The notes: a model not told the origin generated them from the sequence alone. Shown: positions 1-9,238, counted from the stretch's first letter. The stretch: DNA of 64,000 bases from Chryseobacterium paludis (GCF_025403485.1 NZ_CP099966.1:3447001-3511000), one strand, 5' to 3'. Translations and numbers: made by a program.

Positions 1-110
1 TTTATTTTATCCTATCTAGATATTAATAGTACAAATAATACATTACAATGACACAAGCTATAATCTATTTTTATGTTTTGGCTAAAGTCGATGAATTACC
101 ATTAATAAAA

Positions 111-130
111 AAACGGACTAAAGCCCGTTT
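111..130 (-). terminator. Rho-independent terminator of the NUDIX regulator gene
   Basis: A 6-bp stem, AAACGG with CCGTTT, encloses an 8-base loop. On the minus strand it is followed by a run of seven T, so it fits termination of the leftward NUDIX gene that ends at 224. The other side has only a short T run. Confidence 0.55.
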
Positions 131-223
131 ATATTGATGTCTTTTGACGTCTATCTGATATCAAATATTTTGTTTTTCCTTATAATGTTGTGCCATTTGT
201 GAAAAGCATTTTGTGTTTTCCTA

Positions 224-901
224 TCATTTAATCTCAAAATAAAACCCTTGTTCTTCAAGTTCCTTATATTTTTCCTGATTAAAAGTAAATAATTTCCCGG
301 GCCTTCCACTCCCTTCTTTTTTTACATTATTGGTTTCATTAAGAAGGCCATAGCTCATTATTTTCTTTCGGAAGTTTCTACGGTCAATTTCCTGTCCAAC
401 AATCGTTTTGTATAAATTTTCAAGATCCGAAAATGGAAACTCTTCATTAAGAAGATTAAAGCCGATCGGCTGATACTGAATTTTTGTGCGAAGTCTCTTT
501 AAAGCAATATCAATGATACTTTTATGATCAAAAGCCAGCTTTGGTAATTGATTGACACTGAACCATTGAGCATCTTCAGCATCTGAGTCTGCAAACAGTT
601 CATGATAAGAAGGGTTCACTAGTCCCAGATAAGCCACAGAAACCACTCTGTTTCTGGGATCACGACCCACATTACCAAAAGTATAGAGTTGTTCTAAAAA
701 ATCAGGCTTTATGCCCGCTTCTTCATACAGCTCTCTTTTTACGGCATCATCCAGATTTTCATCATCCAGAACAAGTCCACCAGGCAAAGCCCAGCCTCCC
801 TTAAAAGGATCGATCTTTCTTTTTATTAAAAGGATCTGTAAATCTTTTTTATCAAAGTATCCAAATATAACAGCGTCTACCGCTACTTTAATATCCTGCA
901 T
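224..901 (-). CDS. NUDIX hydrolase-domain transcriptional regulator (NrtR/AraR-like)
   Basis: The 225-residue protein has an N-terminal NUDIX domain (about residues 5-140) and a C-terminal winged-helix segment (about 145-225, containing RNFRKKIMSYGLL and GRPGKLF). This is the architecture of the NrtR family, whose members bind ADP-ribose-like or sugar ligands and repress NAD or pentose genes. The NUDIX box is complete (G, E, RE, EE and G at the expected spacing), so hydrolase activity is possible, unlike in many pure regulators. A longer reading from TTG at 928 is rejected because that codon lies inside a TAnnTTTG promoter element (926-933), and ATG at 901 sits 25 bases downstream of it. No target operon is adjacent, so the ligand and regulon are unknown. 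Confidence 0.8.
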   Translation of the reverse strand: MQDIKVAVDAVIFGYFDKKDLQILLIKRKIDPFKGGWALPGGLVLDDENLDDAVKRELYEEAGIKPDFLEQLYTFGNVGRDPRNRVVSVAYLGLVNPSYHELFADSDAEDAQWFSVNQLPKLAFDHKSIIDIALKRLRTKIQYQPIGFNLLNEEFPFSDLENLYKTIVGQEIDRRNFRKKIMSYGLLNETNNVKKEGSGRPGKLFTFNQEKYKELEEQGFYFEIK

Positions 902-925
902 AATATAGTTTGCGTTATGAATACA

Positions 926-933
926 CAAAATTA
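926..933 (-). promoter_or_regulatory. -7 element of the NUDIX gene
   Basis: TAATTTTG on the minus strand matches the Bacteroidota TAnnTTTG element and ends 24 bases before the ATG at 901. No convincing -33 partner is seen. Confidence 0.4.
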
Positions 934-1034
934 CATTTTTGAATTAAAAGTCCCACCATTAAAAAACCAAAAAGCGTAAAAATAAAATTCCTTATCTTTA
1001 AGATTGATTATAACCAACTTAAAATTAAATATTT

Positions 1035-1667
1035 ATGAAAAATCTAATGTTCATTTTCTGCGCTGCATTTTTGTTAACTGCATGCGAAAAAGGAAAACCC
1101 ACCATGGGTAAGGAATCAACCGGAACTGATTCTACAGCATGGAAACCGGTAGACTCTGCTACTGCAGCAAAAGCATGGATGGAATATGCTACTCCTGGCG
1201 ACATGCACAAAATGTTAGCTAAATCTGATGGAGTATGGATAGGAGACAATACAATGTGGATGGAAGAAGGAGGAAAGCCAATGAAAAGTACTTCTGAATG
1301 TACCAATAAAATGATCTTTGGTGGACGTTATCAGGAAAGTACCCACAAAGGTAATTTTTGGGGAATGCCATTCGAAGGAAGAAGTATTGTAGGATATGAT
1401 AATGCCACTAAAAAATTTGTAAGCACCTGGATGGATAATATGGGAACAGGGATAATGTATACCACCGGAGAATGGAATGCTTCAAAAAAATCAATTGAAT
1501 TTAAAGGTAAAATGCCAGATCTTACAAGACCGGGGAAGGAGTGTGATGTAAGAGAAGTCTTCACATTTGTTGACGACAACAATCAAACCCTTGAAATGTA
1601 TGGTCCAGGTTCGAAAACCGGTAAAGAAATGAAAACAATGGAAATAAAATTCACCCGTAAGAAATAA
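1035..1667 (+). CDS. DUF1579 family lipoprotein
   Basis: This 210-residue protein starts with a lipoprotein signal peptide ending in LLTAC (lipobox Cys17), so it is probably anchored in the outer or inner membrane facing the periplasm. The remainder (about residues 55-208) resembles the DUF1579 beta-rich domain, with a conserved-looking WMEEGGKPMKS segment and FGGRYQESTHKG. The function of DUF1579 is unknown. It is transcribed alone: it diverges from the NUDIX gene and converges with the repeat protein to the right, with a strong bidirectional terminator directly after the stop codon. Confidence 0.75.
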   Translation: MKNLMFIFCAAFLLTACEKGKPTMGKESTGTDSTAWKPVDSATAAKAWMEYATPGDMHKMLAKSDGVWIGDNTMWMEEGGKPMKSTSECTNKMIFGGRYQESTHKGNFWGMPFEGRSIVGYDNATKKFVSTWMDNMGTGIMYTTGEWNASKKSIEFKGKMPDLTRPGKECDVREVFTFVDDNNQTLEMYGPGSKTGKEMKTMEIKFTRKK

Positions 1668-1674
1668 AATAAAA

Positions 1675-1698
1675 CCGCTTCAAATGAAGCGGCTTTTT
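1675..1698. terminator. Bidirectional terminator
   Basis: The stem CCGCTTC/GAAGCGG has an AAAT loop, a T run on the right and an A-rich tract on the left. It serves the converging genes that end at 1667 and 1703. Confidence 0.8.
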
Positions 1699-1702
1699 AT
1701 TT

Positions 1703-2854
1703 TTAATTGGTTTCAGAAGCACTTGTTACAGGAATACTAAAACTGTTATTATAATAATTGACATTGTACAACTGTGATGCCCAGTTTCCTGTTTTGGAAT
1801 TGAAAACATATACTTTCCTGTCATATTTATCAACAAAGATAAAATTCCCGTTGGACGCTGTTACATCAGGAATACTCATGCTGTTATTATAATAGTTAAC
1901 ATTAAATACCTGAGAAGCCCATGTCATTGTTTTGGCATTAAAAACAGACACTTTATGGTCATATTTGTCAACAAAAGCAACATTACTTCCAGAAGAAATT
2001 GAGGTTGGAAAACTATTGTTATTGTTATAATAATTGACATTAAATACCTGTGATGACCAGCTTCCACTTATATAATTAAAGACATACATTTTGTGATCAT
2101 ACTTATCCGAAAATACTAAATTTCCATTGGATAAGGGAACTAAAGTAGGGGTCGAAAAGTTATTATTATAATAGTTTACGTTATAAATCTGTGATGACCA
2201 GGTTCCTGTTTTAGAATTAAATACATATACTTTTCTATCATATTTATCAATAAACATAAAGTTACCGTTAGAGGACGTTACCTCTGGCACCGCAAAATTA
2301 TTGTTGTAATAATTCACGTTATAAATTTGTGGAGTCCATGTTCCCGTTTTAGAATTAAAAGCATAGACTTTTCGGTCATATTTATCTGTAAAGACATAAT
2401 TTACACTTTTATTTTCAATAAGATCATCTCCCAATGATGAATCTGAAGAAGAGACATCTATCTTTTTGGCGACATAAGCATAAGGTACACTCATCAATTG
2501 ATTCACGCCTACATTTGTATAATTAGTCCCTCCTGCAGCATCCATTTCTACTTTTACAAACTTTGAATTCGTGCTCCAATTTATTGCAGAAAATGTCCCT
2601 GACACAGCCGTTCCCTGCCCTATATTAAGATTTATCAATCCCTTGGAGTTGGTCGTCTTTGAATGCGTTTCCGTATAGATATTCGTTCCTGTAGCAGAAT
2701 TATCCAAAATGCTTATTCTTAAAGAAACAGGCCCGTTAACAACCGGATTTCCCGAAGCATTGAAGGCAACAGCCTGATAAGCAAATCCCTTTGGAACCTG
2801 AGCAAATACTGCCGTAGTAAGCAGTGCTAAAAATAAAGTATATATTTTTTTCAT
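1703..2854 (-). CDS. Secreted protein with five tandem 46-residue repeats
   Basis: The 383-residue protein has a signal peptide (cleavage near AVFA-Q) and an N-terminal domain (about 20-135, with PKGFAYQAVAFNASG and MSVPYAYVA) of a kind found in many Bacteroidota surface and tail-fibre-like proteins. Residues 151-380 hold five repeats of about 46 residues, each containing DKYDxKVxVFN, a Trp, and NVNYYNN. Five repeats of this size suggest a five-bladed beta-propeller or similar closed repeat fold; this is inference. It follows the T9SS-sorted gene by 9 bases, so the two are probably cotranscribed. It lacks an obvious T9SS C-terminal domain of its own. Confidence 0.7.
   Translation of the reverse strand: MKKIYTLFLALLTTAVFAQVPKGFAYQAVAFNASGNPVVNGPVSLRISILDNSATGTNIYTETHSKTTNSKGLINLNIGQGTAVSGTFSAINWSTNSKFVKVEMDAAGGTNYTNVGVNQLMSVPYAYVAKKIDVSSSDSSLGDDLIENKSVNYVFTDKYDRKVYAFNSKTGTWTPQIYNVNYYNNNFAVPEVTSSNGNFMFIDKYDRKVYVFNSKTGTWSSQIYNVNYYNNNFSTPTLVPLSNGNLVFSDKYDHKMYVFNYISGSWSSQVFNVNYYNNNNSFPTSISSGSNVAFVDKYDHKVSVFNAKTMTWASQVFNVNYYNNSMSIPDVTASNGNFIFVDKYDRKVYVFNSKTGNWASQLYNVNYYNNSFSIPVTSASETN
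1730..2400 (-). repeat. Five tandem coding repeats of about 140 bp
   Basis: The DNA encoding NVNYYNN occurs five times at about 140-base spacing with high nucleotide similarity (variants of TTATAATAATTGACATT on the plus strand). This points to recent duplication of the repeat unit within the gene. Confidence 0.8.
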
Positions 2855-2863
2855 GGTATCGTT

Positions 2864-3316
2864 TTATTTTTTAATGATTTTTACTGGCTTTAATTCAGAA
2901 TTATTAAATTTCAGAATATATATCCCCTGAAGCAGAAAGGATAAATCTAATTTATTGTTAACTATCTTATTTTGAGAAACTAGCTTTCCTGACATATCAT
3001 AAATAGAAACATCTTCAAGCCTCGTTGAGGAGGAAACATTAAAATTAATGTAGCCGGCTGTAGGATTCGGATAAATACTAACCGCTTTTTCGGTAACGAT
3101 CTCGTTTACCCCTAAAACATTTAAAACAGTCTGATAAAGAACCCCAATGGTTCCGGAATTCTGATCATCGGGATTGGTAGGAATCACATAGATTTCTCCT
3201 ACCGTGTGCATCAGGTTTTCATTAGAAACTCCTCCAGAGTTTATTCCTCCAATAAGACTTTGGGAACAAATAGGAACAGAAACTAAAAAACCGACCAGTA
3301 AGTAGATTTTTTTCAT
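2864..3316 (-). CDS. Small T9SS type A sorting domain protein
   Basis: The 150-residue protein has a signal peptide (MKKIYLLVGFLVSVPICSQ) and, from about residue 80, a type IX secretion C-terminal domain: IYPNPTAGYINF, VSIYDMSGKLV, LDLSFLLQGIYILKF and a final KIIKK. The sorting domain makes up half of the protein, leaving a mature part of only about 55 residues with no recognisable domain. It is expected to be exported by the T9SS and attached to or released from the cell surface. It lies first in a two-gene unit with the repeat protein, and may serve as its surface partner (inference). Confidence 0.85.
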   Translation of the reverse strand: MKKIYLLVGFLVSVPICSQSLIGGINSGGVSNENLMHTVGEIYVIPTNPDDQNSGTIGVLYQTVLNVLGVNEIVTEKAVSIYPNPTAGYINFNVSSSTRLEDVSIYDMSGKLVSQNKIVNNKLDLSFLLQGIYILKFNNSELKPVKIIKK

Positions 3317-3437
3317 TTAAAATAAATTTTTCGTAAATATAAGATAAAGAATAATAGTTTAAAATGAAATTTATACTATTTGAAATTTAGTGAAAAACAC
3401 ACCTCATTTTCAGGGTTTTAACTGATTATCTTGGTCT

Positions 3438-3466
3438 TTTTATTACAGAACTTTGAAGTAATAAAA
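3438..3466. promoter_or_regulatory. Inverted repeat in divergent promoter region
   Basis: The 9-bp arms TTTTATTAC and GTAATAAAA are separated by 11 bases, between the divergent genes at 3316 (minus) and 3522 (plus). There is no T run after either arm, so an operator is as likely as a hairpin. Confidence 0.3.
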
Positions 3467-3521
3467 GGGGCAAGCCGAAAACCTTAAAGAGTAGGCATAT
3501 AAAAACTAAAAAAACACCATT

Positions 3522-3737
3522 ATGAATGCTAAAACTTTATTGAGAGCACTTATCGTAATCATCATCATTATCGGAGGAGTGATTATCATTGTTATTGGAA
3601 AGAAACCATTTCCTGAACCCGAATGTATTGTATGCGGAACTAATCTGATTACCATGTTAGGAATCGTTGAAATTATCCTGGGACTGGGAGCACTGGTTGT
3701 TCAGGGAAGCCTGGTTGACAAGCAAAGAAATCTTTAA
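3522..3737 (+). CDS. Small membrane protein, unknown function
   Basis: The 71-residue protein has two hydrophobic segments, about 7-27 (very Ile-rich: LIVIIIIIGGVIIIVIG) and 44-64 (ITMLGIVEIILGLGALVVQ). The short loop between them carries a CIVC pair (CxxC). I do not recognise the family. It is a single gene that ends in a strong terminator shared with lepA. The CxxC could bind metal or form a disulphide, but nothing else supports either role. Confidence 0.6.
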   Translation: MNAKTLLRALIVIIIIIGGVIIIVIGKKPFPEPECIVCGTNLITMLGIVEIILGLGALVVQGSLVDKQRNL

Positions 3738-3741
3738 AAAT

Positions 3742-3770
3742 AAAAAGACCGATATGATATCGGTCTTTTT
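3742..3770. terminator. Bidirectional terminator, perfect 13-bp stem
   Basis: AAAAAGACCGATA pairs perfectly with TATCGGTCTTTTT around a TGA loop. It lies between the converging 71-residue gene and lepA. Confidence 0.9.
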
Positions 3771-3775
3771 TTATA

Positions 3776-5572
3776 TTAATCGTTTAGTTTTAAAACTGCC
3801 ATAAATGCAGATTGTGGTACTTCTACTCTACCAATCTGTTTCATTTTCTTCTTCCCTTCTTTCTGCTTTTCCAAAAGTTTACGTTTTCTGGAAATATCCC
3901 CTCCATAACATTTAGCGGTAACATCTTTTCTTAGGGCTTTAATGGTTTCTCTTGCGATAACTTTAGCTCCCAGAGCTGCTTGTACAGCAATATCAAACTG
4001 TTGTCTAGGAATTAGCTCACGAAGCTTTTCACACATCTTTTTACCAATATGATAAGCATTACTATCGTGAATTAATGAAGAAAGAGCATCTACCATATCT
4101 CCGTTGATCAGGATATCCATTTTTACCAATTTAGAAGCACGCATTCCAATTGGTGTATAATCAAATGAAGCATATCCTTTTGAAATAGATTTCAGACGGT
4201 CATAAAAGTCGAATACAACTTCCGCCAAAGGCATATTAAATGTAAGCTCTACCCTATCTGCGGTCAAATAGCTCTGGTTAACAATCTCACCTCTCTTTTC
4301 AATACAAAGGGTCATAACCGGACCTACAAAATCTGATTTCGTAATAATAGAAGCTTTTATAAAAGGTTCTTCTACCCTATCCAGAATCGTTGGATCCATC
4401 ATCTCGGATGGGTTATTAATTAAGATTGCCGTTTCAGGTTCTCTTTTAGAATATCCAAGATATGAAACGTTAGGTACCGTTGTAATAACGTTCATATTAA
4501 ATTCTCTATCCAAACGTTCCTGTACAATTTCCATGTGAAGCATTCCTAAGAATCCGCAACGGAAACCAAATCCAAGTGCCGCAGAACTTTCCGGTTCGAA
4601 AACCAGGGAAGCATCGTTCAGTCTTAGTTTTTCCAGTGAAAACCTTAATTCTTCAAAATCCTCAGAATCAATAGGATAAATTCCCGCAAAAACCATTGGC
4701 TTTACTTCTTCAAATCCATCAATAGCTTCTAAAGCAGGATTTTCAAATGAAGTAATAGTATCCCCTACTTTTACCTCCCGTGCATCTTTGATCCCTGAGA
4801 TAATATACCCTACATCACCACATTCAATCTTTTTCTTAGGAACCTGTTTTAGTTTCAATGTTCCTACTTCATCAGCACCATATTCTTTTCCTGTAGCAAA
4901 AAACTTAATTTTTTCGTTTTTGGAAATACTTCCATTGACTACTTTAAAATAAGCTTCAATTCCTCTGAAAGGATTATAAACAGAATCGAAAATCAAAGCC
5001 TGTAATGGACCGTCAGGATTTCCAACCGGAGCTGGAATTCTATTAACGATCTGTTCAAGCAAATCATGGACTCCTTCTCCTGTTTTTCCTGAAACTCTTA
5101 AAACGTCCTCAGGCTTACATCCCAAAAGACCAACAATTTCATCGGTTACTTCTTCAGGGTTTGCTGAAGGAAGATCTATTTTATTAAGAATAGGAATGAT
5201 CTCTAAATCATTCTCTAACGCCAAGTAAAGATTACTAATTGTTTGTGCCTGAATACTTTGCGCAGCATCTACAATAAGAAGTGCACCTTCGCAGGCTGCT
5301 ATTGATCGGGAAACTTCGTAGGAGAAATCTACGTGGCCAGGGGTATCGATCAGGTTTAAAATATATTTTTCCCCCTTGTATTCATAATCCATCTGGATCG
5401 CATGAGATTTAATTGTAATCCCACGTTCTTTCTCCAAATCCATATCATCCAGGGTCTGAGACTGTAATTCTCTTTGGGTAACAGTATTGGTATATTCCAA
5501 TAAACGATCAGCCAAAGTACTCTTACCGTGGTCAATATGAGCGATTATGCAAAAATTTCGTATGTTTTTCAT
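3776..5572 (-). CDS. lepA: Elongation factor 4 (LepA)
   Basis: This full-length 598-residue translational GTPase starts with [15 protein letters not shown] (G1), followed by DTPGHVDF (G3) and NKIDLP (G4). EF-G-like domains II, III and V come next. The LepA-specific C-terminal region includes [20 protein letters not shown] and the basic tail [19 protein letters not shown]4 binds stalled ribosomes and acts on translocation and initiation fidelity in the cytoplasm. It is monocistronic, with a probable promoter element just upstream (5592-5599). Confidence 0.97.
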   Translation of the reverse strand: MKNIRNFCIIAHIDHGKSTLADRLLEYTNTVTQRELQSQTLDDMDLEKERGITIKSHAIQMDYEYKGEKYILNLIDTPGHVDFSYEVSRSIAACEGALLIVDAAQSIQAQTISNLYLALENDLEIIPILNKIDLPSANPEEVTDEIVGLLGCKPEDVLRVSGKTGEGVHDLLEQIVNRIPAPVGNPDGPLQALIFDSVYNPFRGIEAYFKVVNGSISKNEKIKFFATGKEYGADEVGTLKLKQVPKKKIECGDVGYIISGIKDAREVKVGDTITSFENPALEAIDGFEEVKPMVFAGIYPIDSEDFEELRFSLEKLRLNDASLVFEPESSAALGFGFRCGFLGMLHMEIVQERLDREFNMNVITTVPNVSYLGYSKREPETAILINNPSEMMDPTILDRVEEPFIKASIITKSDFVGPVMTLCIEKRGEIVNQSYLTADRVELTFNMPLAEVVFDFYDRLKSISKGYASFDYTPIGMRASKLVKMDILINGDMVDALSSLIHDSNAYHIGKKMCEKLRELIPRQQFDIAVQAALGAKVIARETIKALRKDVTAKCYGGDISRKRKLLEKQKEGKKKMKQIGRVEVPQSAFMAVLKLND

Positions 5573-5591
5573 TTAAGAACCTTGTAATTTG

Positions 5592-5599
5592 CAAAGATA
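5592..5599 (-). promoter_or_regulatory. -7 element of lepA
   Basis: TATCTTTG on the minus strand matches TAnnTTTG and ends 19 bases before the lepA ATG. A TTG lies 13 bases further upstream, which is short for a -33 element. Confidence 0.45.
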
Positions 5600-5724
5600 A
5601 AAAAAACGAAGACAATTCCTCTCTCTTAATTTTATTGGGTGAAATTAATTTTAATTATTGATTTTAAGCAGATAATACTTGTTGATATTATTACGTTAAA
5701 TTAAGTAATATATTCCTGCAATAA

Positions 5725-5770
5725 GCAATACAACACGGATCTGTTTATAAAAAAAATGTGTTGCAATTGC
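5725..5770. promoter_or_regulatory. Long imperfect inverted repeat upstream of the GH92 gene
   Basis: GCAATACAACAC (5725-5736) faces GTGTTGCAATTGC (5758-5770), whose complement differs only by one substitution and one extra base, with 21 bases between. It lies in the 313-base lepA/GH92 gap, about 60 bases ahead of the GH92 -7 element. It is a candidate operator for a sugar-responsive regulator. Nothing else is evident in this gap. Confidence 0.35.
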
Positions 5771-5828
5771 CTGTAAAATTTTAAAAATATTTATCTTTTC
5801 AGTTTATTTTCAAATCATAAAGCTCAGG

Positions 5829-5836
5829 TACATTTG
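5829..5836 (+). promoter_or_regulatory. -7 element of the GH92 gene
   Basis: TACATTTG matches TAnnTTTG and ends 49 bases before the ATG. The -33 region is not clear. Confidence 0.4.
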
Positions 5837-5885
5837 AAAAACATTTAATTAAAACCTGAATTATGGCAATAACCGATCTATACTC

Positions 5886-8177
5886 ATGAAAAAATTAACC
5901 TATCTGTTACTTTTTATTATTCCGTTAACTCAATTAAAATCACAATGGGTGGAAAAAGCTTTGGATCATCCGGAAGAATGGGTAAATCCATTAATTGGAA
6001 CACTTTCCAAACCTTCGCTTTCTAATGGAAATACATATCCCGCTGTAACAGTACCCTACGGAATGAACCTGTGGACTCCTCAAACCGGTAAAAATGGTGA
6101 TGGCTGGCAGTATCAGTACGATGCAGATAAAATACGTGGCATAAAACAAACCCATCAGCCTTCGCCCTGGATGAATGACTACGGCATGTTTTCTATTATG
6201 CCGGTTACAGGAAAAATGAGTTTTAATGAAGATGAAAGAGCAAGTTGGTTTTCACACAAATCGGAGGTATCAAAACCTTATTATTATAGTGTTTACCTCG
6301 CTAATCATAATGTAACGGCTGAAGTTACACCAACTGAACGTGCTGCACAATTTCGATTGACATACCCCAAATCTGACAGTTCATGGGTTGTTATCGATGC
6401 ATTCGATAAAGGATCAAGTATTACCATCATCCCTTCCCAAAAGAAAATTGTTGGTTATTCTACAAGGTACTCACGTGGAAAATTAGTGGGCTTCAAAAAC
6501 TATTTTGTTATTTATTCAGATAAACCATTTACAAAATACACTTCATGGAAGGATAAAAGTCTTGTAAAAGATTCTCTTCATATTACAGGAAATCATTGTG
6601 GTGCTATCATTGGTTTTGCTACGCAGAAAGGAGAAAAAGTAAACTTACGTGTTGCTTCTTCATTCATTAGTTTAGAACAGGCGGAACTCAATTTACAACG
6701 TGAGCTTTCTAAGGACTCATTTGATACTACTTACGAAAAGGCCAAGTTATCATGGAATGAAAAGTTGAAAAAAGTGGAAGTATCTGGTGGAAGTATCGAT
6801 CAGATGCGTACATTCTACTCTGCATTATACCGCATGCTGTGCTTTCCTCATAAAATGTATGAGATCAATAAAAACAATGAGGTTGTACATTACAGCCCCT
6901 ATAAAGGAAAAACGGAACCTGGTTATCGCTTTGCAGGAACAGGATTCTGGGACACCTTTAGGGCTCTTTATCCATTTTTAAATCTTGTCTACCCAAGCAT
7001 CAATGTTGAAATGCAGAAAGGACTGATCAGTGACTATAAGGAAGGCGGCTGGTTACCGGAATGGTCCAGTCCGGCGTATGCAGACTGTATGATCGGAAAC
7101 AATTCTGCTTCTGTTGTTGCGGATGCTTATATAAAAGGACTTAGAGGTTATGATATCAATACGTTGTATGAGGCTCTTCTTCATGGTGCAAATAATGCCG
7201 GCCCTGAAGCAACAGGTAGAATGGGAATTGAGTACTATAAAAAATTAGGATATGTTCCTTATGATGTTAAAATTAATGAAAACGCTGCAAGAACTTTAGA
7301 ATATGCATATGATGATTTCACCATCTATAAGCTTGGAAAAGCCTTGGGTCGTCCGGAATCCGAATGGGCCGAATATGCCAAACGTTCTCAGAATTATCAA
7401 AAAATAATAGATCCAGAAACAAAACTGGCAAGAGGACGAAATCTTGACGGAAGTTTCCAAAAACCTTTCAATCCTTTCAAATGGGGTGATGCATTCACAG
7501 AAGGCAATAGCTGGCATTATACATGGTCTGTTTTTCACGATATAGAAGGGCTTTCAAAATTAATGGGTGGCAAAAAACAATTTGTAAAAAAATTGGATTC
7601 ACTTTTCGAAATGCCCCCTCTTTTTGATGATAGCTATTATGGCAGTACGATTCATGAAATACAGGAAATGATCAATGCCAATATGGGGCAATATGCACAT
7701 GGAAATCAACCGGCACAACATATCATTTATTTATACAATTATGCTGGTGAACCCTGGAAAACACAATATTGGGTTCGTGAAACCCTTAATCGTCTTTACC
7801 AGCCAACACCAGATGGCTATTGTGGAGATGAGGACAATGGCCAAACTTCTGCATGGTATATATTCTCAGCATTAGGATTTTATCCTGTCACTCCGGCTAC
7901 AGATCAATATGTTTTGGGAGCTCCACTGTTTCAAAAAGCAATTATCCATTTGGAAAACGGCAAAAACATTGAAATCAATGCTCAGGAAAACAGTAAGGAA
8001 AAAATGTATGTAAAATCATTAAATATGAATGGTCAGCCCTATTCCAAAAACTGGTTAAACCATCAGGAATTAATGAAAGGTGCTGTGCTGCAATTTATAA
8101 TGGATGATAAACCGAATAAGAATCGGGGAACCAATGAAAAAGATTTTCCATATTCTTATTCTACGGACAAAAAGTAA
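5886..8177 (+). CDS. GH92 family glycoside hydrolase (alpha-mannosidase type)
   Basis: The 763-residue protein has a signal peptide ending near LKSQ. The N-terminal beta-sandwich contains VNPLIGT and NTYPAVTVPYGMN, and the (alpha/alpha)6 catalytic domain follows. Family hallmarks are GFWDTFRALYPFL near residue 352, EGNSWHYTW near 538 (Glu as general acid), GNQPAQHI near 605 and GDEDNGQTSAWY near 647 (calcium/acid residues). GH92 enzymes are calcium-dependent exo-alpha-mannosidases acting on N-glycans or mannans. There is no lipobox and no T9SS domain, so a periplasmic location is likely. It stands alone, without SusC/SusD genes, which is unusual for a glycan-utilisation gene in this phylum. 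The exact linkage specificity cannot be read from the sequence. Confidence 0.93.
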   Translation: MKKLTYLLLFIIPLTQLKSQWVEKALDHPEEWVNPLIGTLSKPSLSNGNTYPAVTVPYGMNLWTPQTGKNGDGWQYQYDADKIRGIKQTHQPSPWMNDYGMFSIMPVTGKMSFNEDERASWFSHKSEVSKPYYYSVYLANHNVTAEVTPTERAAQFRLTYPKSDSSWVVIDAFDKGSSITIIPSQKKIVGYSTRYSRGKLVGFKNYFVIYSDKPFTKYTSWKDKSLVKDSLHITGNHCGAIIGFATQKGEKVNLRVASSFISLEQAELNLQRELSKDSFDTTYEKAKLSWNEKLKKVEVSGGSIDQMRTFYSALYRMLCFPHKMYEINKNNEVVHYSPYKGKTEPGYRFAGTGFWDTFRALYPFLNLVYPSINVEMQKGLISDYKEGGWLPEWSSPAYADCMIGNNSASVVADAYIKGLRGYDINTLYEALLHGANNAGPEATGRMGIEYYKKLGYVPYDVKINENAARTLEYAYDDFTIYKLGKALGRPESEWAEYAKRSQNYQKIIDPETKLARGRNLDGSFQKPFNPFKWGDAFTEGNSWHYTWSVFHDIEGLSKLMGGKKQFVKKLDSLFEMPPLFDDSYYGSTIHEIQEMINANMGQYAHGNQPAQHIIYLYNYAGEPWKTQYWVRETLNRLYQPTPDGYCGDEDNGQTSAWYIFSALGFYPVTPATDQYVLGAPLFQKAIIHLENGKNIEINAQENSKEKMYVKSLNMNGQPYSKNWLNHQELMKGAVLQFIMDDKPNKNRGTNEKDFPYSYSTDKK

Positions 8178-8213
8178 AAACAAAAGAGAGACAAGTTGTC
8201 TCTCTTTTGTTTT
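8177..8213. terminator. Bidirectional terminator with long stem
   Basis: Eighteen bases from 8177 are complementary to 8196-8213 (core GAGAGACAA/TTGTCTCTC), with T and A tracts on both sides. It separates the converging GH92 gene and the gene at 8219. Confidence 0.9.
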
Positions 8214-8218
8214 ATAGA

Positions 8219-9238
8219 TTATTTTGTTTTATCAAAACCTTCGGGTAAAATATAATGTCCTGTAAAGGGATCAAGATAAACTTCAGATCCGGGATCTCCT
8301 TTTCTTTTACTTTGAATCCCTGCATCTATTACTGCACCAATAATGCCACCAACTAAACCGCCTGCCATTCCTCCAATCATAGCTCCATTGGTTGATGTTT
8401 CCGGAAATAGATCTGACTTTTTAGCCTCAATAAAAAGCCCCTGATCATTTTTGAAAATCTCAACATAACCAACTGGTATATTTTTATAAGCAATGCCATT
8501 ATGTACAAAAGCATAAAAGTGTCGTATCCCCATTTTTTCTTCTCCATTCACAGCCTTTGTAACAATTCCTTTATCATTGGTCTTCAATGTAAAATCAGGA
8601 TCAGGATTGTGTGTAAAAAAGCTGTAATAGTCTTTATAAACTCCATCTTTTAATTTATCTGTTTTAAAAATATCCAGTTTTTCCTTCAACAAAACAGCAT
8701 AATCTGTTAGCTCATTTTCCGCAACTGCGAATTCCCAAGGAGTTTTTTGATAAGAATTTTTAAATAGATCTGTGAAAATAAGTGTAATTTTTTTAGATAG
8801 ACTTTGTGCCAGATAAGGCGATGTACGAGATGAAACGCTCGCAGCAGTATCTTTTCTGAAGAGAAAATGATAGCCGTCTTCTTTTTTAATAAATGTGCTT
8901 GCTCGGAAATTAAGCTTCCCTATTGAAAATTTTTCTTTTTTATCTTCTATTATTTCTATGTTTTCTAATAATAGAACCAGCTCATCTTTTCCTCTTATCG
9001 GATTATCTTTGAAAAACCAGTCAGTAATATCTTTTTCAGCACTGTTTTCAAAAACAATATTTACCTGATCTTTATGATACATTACATGGCCCACTTCCTT
9101 ATTAGGTCTTTGATCGATCACTGTAAGTCTTTTAACAGAATTTTTTTTGTCTTTAATAGATTTGGAAAGATCTATAATCTCAGTTTTCTGGGCAAATAGT
9201 GATCCTGAGAATAAAATAAATAATAATATTTTTTTCAT
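8219..9238 (-). CDS. Secreted protein with C-terminal glycine zipper, unknown function
   Basis: The 339-residue protein has a signal peptide (MKKILLFILFSGSLFAQ). Residues 20-270 are mixed alpha/beta with no recognised domain. A glycine-zipper segment near residues 283-310 (GAMIGGMAGGLVGGIIGAVI) could insert into a membrane or oligomerise, and the tail ends with LDPFTGHYILPEGFDK. It is monocistronic. The family is not identified; a periplasmic or membrane-associated location is inferred only from the signal and the zipper. Confidence 0.65.
   Translation of the reverse strand: MKKILLFILFSGSLFAQKTEIIDLSKSIKDKKNSVKRLTVIDQRPNKEVGHVMYHKDQVNIVFENSAEKDITDWFFKDNPIRGKDELVLLLENIEIIEDKKEKFSIGKLNFRASTFIKKEDGYHFLFRKDTAASVSSRTSPYLAQSLSKKITLIFTDLFKNSYQKTPWEFAVAENELTDYAVLLKEKLDIFKTDKLKDGVYKDYYSFFTHNPDPDFTLKTNDKGIVTKAVNGEEKMGIRHFYAFVHNGIAYKNIPVGYVEIFKNDQGLFIEAKKSDLFPETSTNGAMIGGMAGGLVGGIIGAVIDAGIQSKRKGDPGSEVYLDPFTGHYILPEGFDKTK

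Noticed and set aside
1730..2400. CRISPR-like spaced repeats
   Set aside because: The repeats are in frame, about 140 bases long and encode a clear protein repeat; there are no unique spacers or cas genes.
3438..3466. Terminator in the divergent 3.4-kb gap
   Set aside because: There is no gene end at this site and no T run after the stem on either strand, so it is listed only as a possible operator.
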